Shown piece after piece: positions 21,473-32,745 of a stretch of DNA of 45,977 nucleotides. Position 1 is the stretch's first letter. Every line of letters starts with the position of its first letter. A model generated the notes under the pieces. It saw only the letters and a program-made list of their open reading frames with translations, had not been told where the DNA came from and ran no database searches. A program made the position numbers and the translations under genes. The stretch is taken from assembly GCA_020048405.1 (NCBI GenBank), contig JAIFMP010000099.1:1-45977 (forward strand), written 5' to 3'. The DNA is from Hydrogenophaga sp. GTDB lineage: Bacteria > Pseudomonadota > Gammaproteobacteria > Burkholderiales > Burkholderiaceae_C.

Positions 21473-21889
21473 TCAGGTCTGAAACACCCCGTCCAAGTTG
21501 CGGAAACCCTTGATTTCAATCGGGTTGCCGAACGGGTCCAGGAAGAACAGTGTCCATTGCTCTCCGGGTTGCCCTTCAAAGCGAACCTGTGGCGGCAGCA
21601 CAAAATCCACCCCGGCGTTTTGCAGTCGCTGGGCCATTGCCTGCCAGTCGGGCAGGGCCAGCACGAGCCCGAAGTGCGGCATGGGCACCCAGTGATCGCC
21701 CACCCGACCGGTGAGTGTGGTGGCAAAGGGCTCGCCCAGGTGCAGAGACAACTGGTGCCCGAAAAGGTCAAAGTCCACCCAGGTATCGGTGCTGCGGCCC
21801 TCGGCGCAACCCAACACCGAGCCGTAGAACCGACGCGCAACGTCCAGGTCGCGCACGTGGAAAGCCAGGTGGAAAAAACTGGTGGTCAT
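21473..21889 (-). CDS. VOC (glyoxalase/dioxygenase superfamily) protein
   Basis: FHLAFHVRDLDVARRFYGSVLGC; GEQWTLFFLDPFGNPIEIKGF. Confidence 0.9.
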   Translation of the reverse strand: MTTSFFHLAFHVRDLDVARRFYGSVLGCAEGRSTDTWVDFDLFGHQLSLHLGEPFATTLTGRVGDHWVPMPHFGLVLALPDWQAMAQRLQNAGVDFVLPPQVRFEGQPGEQWTLFFLDPFGNPIEIKGFRNLDGVFQT

Positions 21890-21940
21890 GCATTCGAGAA
21901 TACCCCAGCCCCGGCGCAGCCGTTGCCGCGCGCGTTGCAT

Positions 21941-22327
21941 TCACATGGACGGCGCGTGGACACCCCCATGGGCAGCTTCGTGCTGACTTTGGCAGCCGAT
22001 ACAACGCAAGGCGGTGGGCGCTGCGTGCAAACGGGCCTCGGCGATGTCTGCATCGCAATCGGTGCAACGGCCATAGCTGCCGTCGGCCACCCGTTGCAGG
22101 GCGGCTGCAATGGAGTTGAGTTCGGCCAGTTCGCGCTCTTCCAGAGCCACCGCCAAGTCGTGCTGTGCATCGGCACTGGCCCAGTCGCCCTCGGCGTTAT
22201 GGCGGGCGTTGGCGGCTGCATCAGCCCGGCCGATGTCGCCGCCGCGTTGCTGGCGCACCTGGGCCAACAGGCTCTCGCGCTGGGCGTTGAGTTGTGTCAC
22301 GAAGGCGGGCAACAGTGCGGGGTTCAT
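21941..22327 (-). CDS. TraR/DksA-type zinc-finger protein
   Basis: SIAAALQRVADGSYGRCTDCDADIAEARLHAAPTALRCIGCQ (CxxC...CxxC). Confidence 0.88.
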   Translation of the reverse strand: MNPALLPAFVTQLNAQRESLLAQVRQQRGGDIGRADAAANARHNAEGDWASADAQHDLAVALEERELAELNSIAAALQRVADGSYGRCTDCDADIAEARLHAAPTALRCIGCQSQHEAAHGGVHAPSM

Positions 22328-22381
22328 ATGAGGTCTCCTGTGAATGAAATGGCACCATCATGAACCGCCTGCCGGGGCGTT

Positions 22382-22401
22382 GGGTTGACACAGGTCAACC
22401 C
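22382..22401. promoter_or_regulatory. FNR/ANR/DNR-like inverted repeat between dksA-like and phaM-like genes
   Basis: GGGTTGAC-acag-GTCAACCC, containing TTGAC-N4-GTCAA. Confidence 0.5.
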
Positions 22402-22473
22402 CTCAAAAAGGCGCCCTGGCGGTCTCTGTCTGTGGCATTCTTCACTCCCCACAGACACCAGCAGGAGACATCC

Positions 22474-23454
22474 ATGAGCAGTTCAGACCAGAGCGGATTT
22501 GGCAAATTTGTGCCGGGTTTCGAATTCATGCAGAACCTGGCCCGCCAGGCCGCTGGCGGACTCGCGCAGGGGGTGCAGCAGGCTGTCCCACAAATGCCGA
22601 GCCTGGGCAGTTGGGTGGCGCCCACATTCAATGTGGAAGACCTGGAAAAACGCATTGAGGAGCTCAAGGCAGTGCATTTCTGGCTGGACCAGAACTCGCG
22701 CGCACTGGCTGCCACCATCCAGGCGCTGGAGGTTCAAAAAATGACGCTGTCCACCCTGCAAGGCATGAACCTGAGCATGGGCGATGTTGCCAATGCACTC
22801 AAGGTAAAAGCCGCCGACACCATGGCCACCATGGCAGGGTTTGCAGGCATGAGCGCCAAAGCGGCTACAGACCCTGCCCAGCCCGCGGCGGCACCGGCAG
22901 CCACGCCAACCCAGTTTGCCGGGCTCGAAATTCCGCCTCGGCGCGGTGCCCCAGTGACAGAACCCCCTGCGCCAGCCGAACCTGAACCAAAGGCCGCTGC
23001 AGAGCCGGCGACTTCCCCTGCCCCTGGGGGCGTGGTCGACCCCATGCAGTGGTGGGGTGCGCTGTCGCAGCAATTCCAGACCATTGCCACGCAGGCCATG
23101 AAAGACGCGGCTGGACAAGCCACCCTGGAGGCTGGCAAACAAATGGCCAACACGCTCACCCGCGAAGCCCTGAAAACCGCCACTGGCATGGTTGCCAAGA
23201 CCGCTGCCATGGCCAGCGGCACACACAAGACAGCGCCCCCCTCCAAAGCGGCAGGCAAAGCCCCCGCAAAGGCCCCAGCCAAGGCTGCTGTGAAAGCACC
23301 AGTGAAGTCACCCGTCCGCAAAGCAGTTGCCAAAGCGGTCAAGCCGGTGGTGGCCGCAGGCAAGGCGGCAGCCAAGGTTGCGGCAAAACCCGCTCGCAAA
23401 GCAGCTGCGTCTGGCAGTGCACCGCGTAAGCCCGCGGTGGGCCGCGGCCGCTGA
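22474..23454 (+). CDS. phaM: PhaM-like PHA granule/nucleoid-associated protein
   Basis: N-terminus FGKFVPGFEFMQNLARQ...WVAPTFNVEDLEKRIEELKAVHFWLDQNSRALAATIQALEVQKMTL; C-terminal Lys/Ala/Pro-rich histone-H1-like tail. Confidence 0.8.
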   Translation: MSSSDQSGFGKFVPGFEFMQNLARQAAGGLAQGVQQAVPQMPSLGSWVAPTFNVEDLEKRIEELKAVHFWLDQNSRALAATIQALEVQKMTLSTLQGMNLSMGDVANALKVKAADTMATMAGFAGMSAKAATDPAQPAAAPAATPTQFAGLEIPPRRGAPVTEPPAPAEPEPKAAAEPATSPAPGGVVDPMQWWGALSQQFQTIATQAMKDAAGQATLEAGKQMANTLTREALKTATGMVAKTAAMASGTHKTAPPSKAAGKAPAKAPAKAAVKAPVKSPVRKAVAKAVKPVVAAGKAAAKVAAKPARKAAASGSAPRKPAVGRGR

Positions 23455-23471
23455 TTCCACGGCTCTGGGCC

Positions 23472-24794
23472 ATGTCCGACTTCCCGCACGCCCACGCCAC
23501 ACACCCGAACTGGGCCATGGCGGCCGCGCTGGTGGTGGCGCAGTTGCGTGCGCAGCTGCATACGCGTGTGCAAGCCGCTGCTGCCAAAGGCAACACGGCT
23601 GCGCTGCTGCCGTGTCCACCGCTGGGGTTGCTTTACATCACCGACCACTTTGCTCCGCACGCGCGCCCGCTGCTTGACCACCTGATGGCCGAGTTGCCCG
23701 AAGTCACGGACTGGGCGGGCTGTGTGGGTGTGGGCATTGCTGCCACAGGGGTGGAGTACTTTGACGAGCCCGCTCTCGCCGTCATGCTGCTCGACCTGCC
23801 CGCTGACCAGTATCGCGTGTTCAGTGGTGTGTCGCCGTTGCCGTTGGGCGGCAGTGCCCTCGGCTTTGAAGCCACCACCGCTTTGGTGCACGCCGATGCA
23901 CTCACGGCCGATGTGGCGAGCCTCGTGGCCGAGCTGGCCCAGCGCACGCGCACGGGTTATGTGTTCGGGGGTCTGGCCTCCGGCCGAGGCGCGACAGTGC
24001 AGTTTTCGCACAGCAGTCGTGGCGCCTTGGGGGGGCAGGGTGCTGCCGGAGGGGTGTTTCAGGGTGGGCTGAGCGGCGTGGCGTTCGGGAGCGGCGTGTC
24101 AGTGGTGTCGCGGGTCACGCAGGGCTGTACGCCCGTGGGTCCGCAGCGTGTGATCACCCGAGCAGAGGGCAATGTGGCATTGGCTCTGGACGGTGAAGAT
24201 GCCTTGGGCGTGCTTCTGACCGAACGCGACATTTCGCTTGACGAGCCGCAGGCCGCCATGGAGCGCTTGCGGGCCACCTTGGTGGGCATTGCGCCCGACC
24301 CGTCACAGCCCAGCCCGCTGGCCCACCCAGCCTTGGCCCCAGCCGATGCCTGGGCGCACCGCACGGGGTGGCTGGGCACCGAGGTCAGGGTTCGCCACAT
24401 CATCGGGCTCGATCCGGTGCGCAAGGGGGTGGCCGTGGGCGACCACCTGGCCGAGGGCGAACGCCTCACCTTTTGTGAACGCAATGCCCACGCCGCCCGC
24501 GCGGACCTGCTGCGCATGTGCGCAGAATTGCGCGACGAGCTGGAGTCCCCTGCCGATGGCACAGCCCAGCACATGTTGGGCGCCGTTTATGTGAGCTGCG
24601 CGGGCCGGGGCGGACCACACTTTGGAAGCCCGGGTGCCGAGCTTCAACTGGTGCGCCGTGCGCTGGGCGGCGTGCCTTTGGTGGGATTCTTTGCCGGGGG
24701 CGAAATTGCCCACCAGCAGTTGTACGGTTACACCGGCGTGTTGACCGTGTTCGTGGCAGATGTCGCGCCAAACCCCGATCTGCCGTCGGCCTGA
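23472..24794 (+). CDS. FIST N/FIST C domain sensor-type protein
   Basis: GCVGVGIAATGVEYFDEPALAVMLLD; VRHIIGLDPVRKGVAVGDHLAEGERLTFCERN; GAVYVSCAGRGGPHFG; PLVGFFAGGEIAHQQLYGYTGVLTVF. Confidence 0.82.
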   Translation: MSDFPHAHATHPNWAMAAALVVAQLRAQLHTRVQAAAAKGNTAALLPCPPLGLLYITDHFAPHARPLLDHLMAELPEVTDWAGCVGVGIAATGVEYFDEPALAVMLLDLPADQYRVFSGVSPLPLGGSALGFEATTALVHADALTADVASLVAELAQRTRTGYVFGGLASGRGATVQFSHSSRGALGGQGAAGGVFQGGLSGVAFGSGVSVVSRVTQGCTPVGPQRVITRAEGNVALALDGEDALGVLLTERDISLDEPQAAMERLRATLVGIAPDPSQPSPLAHPALAPADAWAHRTGWLGTEVRVRHIIGLDPVRKGVAVGDHLAEGERLTFCERNAHAARADLLRMCAELRDELESPADGTAQHMLGAVYVSCAGRGGPHFGSPGAELQLVRRALGGVPLVGFFAGGEIAHQQLYGYTGVLTVFVADVAPNPDLPSA

Positions 24795-24883
24795 CTCTCA
24801 CAGCCCGCCAGGGTTGCTAACATGCACATCGCTGCGCGGCAACCGGCCCGCACACGGTTGCCGAATATCAGCGGAGTGTTTCC

Positions 24884-26216
24884 ATGACAGTGTTTATCCC
24901 CACAAACGTTTGCCCGCCCTCGATGGCGAATCGCCGCAGCCGCAGGCTGGGTTCTTCGGTTTGGGGGATATGGGGTGGGGTGGCGGCCCTCACGTTGGCC
25001 GCGTGTGGCGGTGGTGAGTCGTACTCGCCGACCTTGCCCGTGACCACCGTGGTTGAGTATTTCCCTACGGTGGTGAACGCAGAAAGCGGCGCTTCCATGC
25101 GCCGGGGCCAATTGGTCGACACCGAAACTGGCTCTTTCGTGGGCCCCGAATACGGGGATACCTGGATGTACCAGTGGATCAACAAGACGGCGGGCACCGG
25201 GTTCTACAGCACGCACTATTTGTCTGCGCTGGAAAAAACCACGCAGCTCTACACCCACACGGTCACGTTTTCTGACACTCAGCCCTACCAGACGCGCGAC
25301 TTTGGCTCTAAAAACCAGTCTTTGGCCACTTCCTTTGAAAACACCCGCTGTCAGGACAACACGCAGACCCGATCGGCATTTCCACGTCGCCCCTATGCCG
25401 TGGGCAGCACCTGGACCTATGTCTGGAGCGAAACCGACGACTGTGAACAAGACCATCAATGGACGCGTGGTGGCGCTGGAGACCAAAAACCTGGGCCTGT
25501 TGGGCCAAGGCGGTGTGGCATTGGGCGGTACCACCCAGCGCGCGTTCCAGACGGCGCGCTACACAGCCACCCGGCTGGAAACGAGTTCGGCGGGTACCTG
25601 GACCTACCTGGACACCTGCTGGCACGACATCGCCCAGGACCGCACCGTGCAGTGCGACACCACGGCCAGCTTCACACCGGCTGGTGGTGCGGCTGTGACG
25701 CAGGTGTACGAGCAGTCACAAACTCTGGCTTTTGTGCGGGAAGTGCGCACCGCCAGTCCTGTGCGTCTTGCCGATGGCCCCACCACTGCTGCGATGTACG
25801 CCGGGCGCTGGGACTTCAAACTCGTGGGCACCGGTGGCACGGTCACCTGCACGAACATGGTCATCAGCCTGACGGGCAACGTGTCGGGCAATTGCACCCG
25901 CGTGGTGACCACACTCGTCACACGGCCCGACCCCAACAACCCGCCCGCTGGCACCATTCAGGTGCCGGTGCTGACGACCACCGCATTCACTGTGAGCGGC
26001 TCGGTGCAGCGCGGCAAGATCACCACCCAGGAGACCGGCGCCGCTGCCAATACCCGTGATGCAGATGTGATCAACGTGGTGGCCGATTCTGGCGCGGTGG
26101 ACCTGAGCCTGACGGGTGAAATGCTGTCACCCATTTCGGCATCGGGTACGTCGCTCGGGGCTGCGGGCACAGGCGGCACACCCGCCGAGGGCACCTGGAC
26201 AGCACGCCACCTCTGA
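24884..26216 (+). pseudogene. lipoprotein reading frame interrupted by one frame break near 25435
   Basis: Frame 1 (24884 onward) has lipobox LTLAAC and ...AVGSTWTYVWSETDD; coding character continues in another frame from TVNKTINGRVVALETKNLG to GTWTARHL. Confidence 0.7.
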
Positions 26217-26283
26217 GGTGGTTGGTTTTTCAGGTCAAAACGGACTCGGCCGCTTTCCGGAATTGAGTTTGTAGCTATCGCTG

Positions 26284-26307
26284 AAAGCCCGCCTGGTGCG
26301 GGCTTTT
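26284..26307. terminator. bidirectional terminator between convergent genes
   Basis: AAAGCCCGC-ctggt-GCGGGCTTTT. Confidence 0.85.
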
Positions 26308-26309
26308 GT

Positions 26310-27512
<1,203 letters not shown>

Positions 27513-27521
27513 TCAGTGGGC

Positions 27522-28331
27522 TCAGCTCTGCTCGGGCGGTCGCTCGGGCTTTTCGGCCGGGCCACCGCCAGTGGGGCGTTGCGGCTTGTAGGGTTCTTTG
27601 GGCGGCGGGCCCAGTGCGGTCAACACGGCGGCCACTTGAGCCGGTGTGCCGGCGCGGTTGGGTGCCAGGCGCCAGGCGGCCTCTTCTTCGCCAATCGTGT
27701 CGAAGATGGCGTACACGATGGCACGCGTGGCGCGCAGGCAGATTTCCCAGTCTTCGGCCTCGATTTGCGCGTGGCGCGCGGCAGGGTTGCGCGGGTAGCG
27801 GTCGCGGTTTTCAAGCAGCCAGGCCAAATGCAATTCGACCACGATGCCCAACAGACGGTGCACCAGACGGTCGGCAGCCAGTTCCTCAAACACTGCGGTG
27901 GCCCACACACCGCCAGTCAACTTTTGCTCACCGCCCTTGCGCAGTTTGGCCACGTGGGTATCGGTCAGGGTGAAGGCCTGCAACATCAGGCTGTCGCGTG
28001 CCAGTTCCCAGATGCGTTTGCTGGCATACCGCGTAAGGGATTCAAATGCTTCATAGCGCGTCCAGGGGCTGCCTTCGCTGAGCTTGGGTGGGCCGAACCG
28101 TGTCCAGTTGTCCCAGGCCTCGCGCAGGTGGCGGGGCAGGGCAGGCATCCAGCCGTCGGGCGTGCGCTCCAGTGCGCGGCGTGACAGCATTTCCATCATG
28201 GACTGCAAGCCCGGCAACCACACATGTGCAGGCGGCTGCGGTCCCGCCTGGGCCCAGGCAGGCAAGGCGTTGACCAGCATGCCGCTGGCTGCGGCAGACA
28301 GAAGGGTTTGCTGAAAACGACGACGGTCCAT
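27522..28331 (-). CDS. hypothetical exported protein (Tat-like signal) between queA and tgt
   Basis: [27 protein letters not shown] signal with RRRF; helical body; Pro-rich C-terminus. Fused in the ORF track to queA only because of the queA frame break. Confidence 0.7.
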   Translation of the reverse strand: MDRRRFQQTLLSAAASGMLVNALPAWAQAGPQPPAHVWLPGLQSMMEMLSRRALERTPDGWMPALPRHLREAWDNWTRFGPPKLSEGSPWTRYEAFESLTRYASKRIWELARDSLMLQAFTLTDTHVAKLRKGGEQKLTGGVWATAVFEELAADRLVHRLLGIVVELHLAWLLENRDRYPRNPAARHAQIEAEDWEICLRATRAIVYAIFDTIGEEEAAWRLAPNRAGTPAQVAAVLTALGPPPKEPYKPQRPTGGGPAEKPERPPEQS

Positions 28332-28366
28332 GGCGGGTGCTTTCGGTGGAGTGCGCGGCCACTCTA

Positions 28367-29423
28367 TCACTGCAGCGATCTGGTGCCCATCCGTTGCAGC
28401 CACATCGCGTCGCCGTAGCTGAAGAAGCGGTACTTTTGCGCAATGGCGTGGTCGTACAGCCTCCGGATGTGTGACCAGCATCATGAGTGTGCTTTTGGGC
28501 AGGTGGAAGTTGGTGATGAGTGCGTCCACCACGCGGAACTCAAACCCCGGCGTGATGAAAATCTGTGTGTCGCCCGTGGCTTGGCCGGTCTGCGCCCAGC
28601 TCTCCAGTGTGCGAACGGTGGTGGTGCCCACGGCCACCACCCGTCCGCCACGGGCGCGGCAGTCGGCAATGGCCTGCTGGGTGGCGGCGGGCACGTTGTA
28701 CCACTCGCGGTGCATGGCGTGCTCGGCCAGGTTCTCGGTTTTCACGGGTGAAAACGTGCCTGCGCCCACGTGCAGTGTGACGGCGGCGCGCTGCACCCCG
28801 CGTGCGTCCAGTTCGGCCAGCAGGGCTTCGTCAAAGTGCAAGGCGGCGGTGGGTGCGGCCACCGCACCGGGGTGCTTGGCAAACACGGTTTGGTAGCGGC
28901 GCTCGTCTTCGGCCGTGTCGGTGTGTTCGATGTAGGGCGGCAACGGCACATGGCCGTGGCGGGCCATGAGTGCGTGGGGTTCGTCGGAAAAACCCAGGCG
29001 GAACAAGGCGCCCTGCTCGTCGGGCCAGCGGCCCAGCAGCGTGGCCACAAAACCACCGCCGCGTGTGCCGCCCGCCATGTAGAGCTTGGCGCCCACCAGC
29101 GGTTTTTTGCTGATCTTCATGTGGGCCACCACCTCGTTGCCCGGGAGCACGCGCTCCACCAGCAGTTCCAGCTTGCCGCCGCTGGCTTTTTCGCCAAACA
29201 GGCGGGCTTTGATGACCTGCGTGTCGTTGAACACCAGCAGGTCACCCGCGTGCAGTAGGCCCGGCAGGTCTTTGAAGGTGCGGTCCACAGGAACGGGGTC
29301 GCTGCCATCGAGCAGGCGCGAGCCGGTGCGCTCGGCGGCGGGGTGCTGTGCCACCAGTTCGGGTGGGAGGGTGAAGTCGAAATCAGACAGGGTGAACGGG
29401 CGGCCGTCGGGGTGCAAAGTCAT
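28367..29423 (-). pseudogene. queA: S-adenosylmethionine:tRNA ribosyltransferase-isomerase, frame break near 28473
   Basis: [38 protein letters not shown]...[10 protein letters not shown], then the C-terminal signature [33 protein letters not shown] in another frame. Confidence 0.9.
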
Positions 29424-29521
29424 GGTGCGCTTGAGGGCCGAACGGGCCCGTGCCAAGGTGATGGAATGTGAGGAGGCCAGATTGTCCCATCAAGCTTTTG
29501 CCCCCCCTGCGCTGCCCCACA

Positions 29522-31708
29522 ATGTGCGCCATGCCACCCGCCCCGCCGTCAGCCAAACCCCCCAGTCCGCAGCAATTGGCGCTGCGCAAACTGGGCCTGC
29601 GCAGCGACTGGGACTTGGCGCTGCACATCCCCCTTCGCTACGAAGACGAAACCCGGCTGACGGCGTTGGCCGATGCGCGCGATGGCAGCACCGTGCAGTT
29701 TGAAGCCACCGTGACCCACGCCGAGGTCAGCCTGGGGGGGCGCCGCCAATTGCGCGTGACGGTGGACGACGGCACCGACACCTGCGTGCTGCGCTTTCTG
29801 GTGTTCTACCCCGCCCAGCAAAAAGCCCTGGCCGTGGGGCAGCGCGTGCGTGTGCGAGGCGAGTTGCGCGGAGGGCTGTGGGGCCGTGAAATGGTGCACC
29901 CCACCGTGCGCCCTGCCGGTGGGCCTCTGCCCACGGCGCTCACGCCCGTGTACCCCAGCAGCGCTGGTTTGGCCCAGGCCTACCTGCGCAAGGCGGTGTC
30001 CACGGCGCTGGCGCGGGTGGCGCCGCCGGGCCAAACCCGCCTCACCGACACTGTGTCGGCCGAATTTTTGAATGAAATAGGTGCCTACCGCATGATGGAC
30101 ATGGGTTCTTCACTGTGGTTTTTACACCACCCCACGCCCAGCGTGTCGGTGGCCGAGCTGGAAGACCGCACCCACCCCGCCTGGACGCGGCTGAAAGCCG
30201 AAGAGCTGCTGGCGCAGCAACTGTCGCAGCTGGTGGCCCGGCGCGAGCGCCTGCGGTTTGCCGCCCCGTCGCTGGGCACGGGAGCGTTTCCCGGCCCCGC
30301 CGCCGAACTGCCACAGGCGCTGCTGGCAGCCCTGCCGTTCGGGCTGACGAACGCCCAGCAGAGGGTGGTGGCCGAGCTGGCGACCGATCTGGCGCGCACG
30401 GTGCCCATGCACCGCCTGCTGCAAGGCGATGTGGGCGCGGGCAAAACCGTGGTGGCCGCGCTGGCCGCCTGTGTGTGCATGCAAGCCGGGTGGCAATGTG
30501 CGCTGATGGCCCCCACCGAAATTCTGGCCACCCAGCACTTTGCCAAGCTGGTGGCCTGGCTGGAGCCGCTGCTGGCGCCCCGGGGTCTGGGTGTGGCCTG
30601 GCTCATCGGTAGCCAGAAGAAGAAGGAGCGCACCGCCATGCTGGCCCAAGTGGCCAGTGGCGAGGCCGGGCTGGTGGTGGGCACCCACGCGCTGATTCAA
30701 GACAGCGTGGTGTTTGCACGCCTGGGGCTGGCCATCATCGATGAGCAGCACCGCTTCGGCGTGGCCCAGCGCCTGGCCTTGCGCGGCAAACTGGCTGGTG
30801 AACTGACGGAGCCTCACCTGCTGATGATGACTGCCACGCCCATTCCGCGCACCCTGGCCATGAGCTACTACGCCGACCTGGACGTGTCCACCCTCGACGA
30901 ACTGCCCCCCGGCCGCACGCCCATCGTGACCAAAGTGGTGAGCGACGAGCGGCGCGAGGAGGTGATGGCCCGCATCGGCGCGCAGGTGGCGCAGGGGCGG
31001 CAGGTGTACTGGGTGTGCCCATTGATCGACGAACAGGCCGAGGGCGCGGTGGTGCCAGACGATGGCAGTTTGTTGCTTCAGCACAGCGGCAGAGGTGGCA
31101 AGGGTGCAGGCAAAGAAGCCCAGTTGCTGCGCAACGTCACCGCCACCCACGCCGAGTTGTGTGAGGCCCTGCCAGGTGTGAACGTGGCTCTGCTGCACTC
31201 CCGCCTGCCCACAGCAGACAAGCAAGCCGTGATGGACGCGTTTGTCAGCGGCCAGGTGAGCGTGCTGGTCAGCACCACGGTCATTGAAGTGGGCGTGGAC
31301 GTGCCCAACGCCAGCCTGATGGTGATTGAACACGCCGAGCGCTTTGGCCTCAGCCAGTTACACCAGTTGCGCGGGCGGGTGGGGCGCGGCGCGGCGGCAT
31401 CGGCCTGTGTGCTGCTGTACACCGTTCCGCTCAGCCCCCATGGCCGCGAGCGCCTCAAAGCCATGGCGCAAACGGCAGACGGGTTTGAAATCGCCCGCAT
31501 TGACCTGGCGCTGCGGGGGCCTGGCGAGTTTCTGGGCGCACGCCAGTCGGGCGACGCGCTGCTGCGGTTTGCAGACCTTGAGACCGACGCCGACCTGTTG
31601 GCCTGGGCCCAGCGCACCGCCCCGCGCCTGCTGGATGGCCACCCCGACCTGGCCCGTCAGCACATGCACCGCTGGTTGGGGGGAAAATCCGATTACTTGA
31701 AAGCCTGA
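29522..31708 (+). CDS. recG: ATP-dependent DNA helicase RecG
   Basis: LLQGDVGAGKTVVAALA; AIIDEQHRFGVAQR; MMTATPIPRTLAMSYYADLDVSTLDELPPGR; QLHQLRGRVGRG. Confidence 0.97.
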   Translation: MCAMPPAPPSAKPPSPQQLALRKLGLRSDWDLALHIPLRYEDETRLTALADARDGSTVQFEATVTHAEVSLGGRRQLRVTVDDGTDTCVLRFLVFYPAQQKALAVGQRVRVRGELRGGLWGREMVHPTVRPAGGPLPTALTPVYPSSAGLAQAYLRKAVSTALARVAPPGQTRLTDTVSAEFLNEIGAYRMMDMGSSLWFLHHPTPSVSVAELEDRTHPAWTRLKAEELLAQQLSQLVARRERLRFAAPSLGTGAFPGPAAELPQALLAALPFGLTNAQQRVVAELATDLARTVPMHRLLQGDVGAGKTVVAALAACVCMQAGWQCALMAPTEILATQHFAKLVAWLEPLLAPRGLGVAWLIGSQKKKERTAMLAQVASGEAGLVVGTHALIQDSVVFARLGLAIIDEQHRFGVAQRLALRGKLAGELTEPHLLMMTATPIPRTLAMSYYADLDVSTLDELPPGRTPIVTKVVSDERREEVMARIGAQVAQGRQVYWVCPLIDEQAEGAVVPDDGSLLLQHSGRGGKGAGKEAQLLRNVTATHAELCEALPGVNVALLHSRLPTADKQAVMDAFVSGQVSVLVSTTVIEVGVDVPNASLMVIEHAERFGLSQLHQLRGRVGRGAAASACVLLYTVPLSPHGRERLKAMAQTADGFEIARIDLALRGPGEFLGARQSGDALLRFADLETDADLLAWAQRTAPRLLDGHPDLARQHMHRWLGGKSDYLKA

Positions 31709-31724
31709 ACCAGAGCGAAAGTGC

Positions 31725-32745
31725 ATGACCCTGACCGAACTCAAATACATCGTGGCCGTGGCCCGCGAAAAACACTTTGGCAAAGCGGCTGACGCCTGCC
31801 ACGTGTCGCAACCCACGCTGTCGGTGGCCATCAAAAAGCTGGAAGAAGAGCTGGAGCTGAAGCTGTTACAGTCACCCCGCTGGGTGAAGAGGTGGTGCGC
31901 CAGGCGCAAACCGTGCTGGAGCAAGCTGCCGCCATCCGCGAAATTGCCAAACGCGGCAAAGACCCGCTGGCCGGGCCGCTGAAGCTGGGGGTCATCTACA
32001 CCATTGGACCCTACCTGTTGCCCGACCTGGTGCGCCAGGTGATTGCCCGCACGCCGCAAATGCCGCTGATGCTGCAGGAAAACTTCACGGTGAAGCTGCT
32101 GGAGCAGTTGAGATCGACGCGGCCATCCTGGCTGAGCCGTTCCCCGATACCAACTTGGCCATTGCCCCGCTGTACGACGAACCCTTTGTGGCAGCGTTGC
32201 CGGTGAGCCACCCGCTGGCCGGGCGCGATAGCATCACCGCCGAGGAAATGAAGCAGGAAACCATGCTGCTGCTGGGCAACGGCCACTGTTTTCGCGACCA
32301 TGTGCTGGAGGTGTGCCCCGAGTTCGCCCGGTTCTCGAACGACGCGGAGGGTATTCGCAAGAGCTTCGAGGGCTCTTCGCTGGAAACCATCAAACACATG
32401 GTGGCCGCCGGCATGGGCGTGACGCTGGTGCCACGCCTGAGCGTGCCCACCGCCGCTCTGAGCCCGGCCGCCCGCGAGATTGAGGCCCAGGCCGACGTGG
32501 CCGACCCCGGTGCCGCAGGCGCCAGGCGCAGCAAAAAGACCGCTGTGGCGTCTGGCAGCCTGGGCAATGCCACGGGAACCAGTCTCGAATTCACGCATGT
32601 GCGTTACTTGCCGTTTGAAGGCGAGCCGCCCATGCGCCGAGTGGTGCTGGCGTGGCGGCGCAGCTTCACGCGCTACGAGGCCATTGCCGCGCTGCGCAAC
32701 GCCATTTACGCCTGCGAGTTGCCGGGCGTGCGGCGGCTGTCGTGA
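31725..32745 (+). pseudogene. oxyR: OxyR-type LysR regulator interrupted by two frame breaks (~31870 and ~32113)
   Basis: MTLTELKYIVAVAREKHFGKAADACHVSQPTLSVAIKKLEEELELKL / VTVTPLGEEVVRQAQ...LLEQL / EIDAAILAEPFPDTNLAIAPLYDEPFVAALPVSHPLA...ELPGVRRLS* in three successive frames; directly follows recG. Confidence 0.9.

Noticed and set aside
27522-29456. 644-aa QueA-hypothetical fusion protein
   Set aside because: The true QueA C-terminus and stop (28367) are visible in another frame, and the downstream gene has its own signal peptide and start. The fusion is a frame-break product.
30122-31333. 403-aa ORF antisense to recG
   Set aside because: Same shadow-ORF pattern opposite well-supported RecG motifs.
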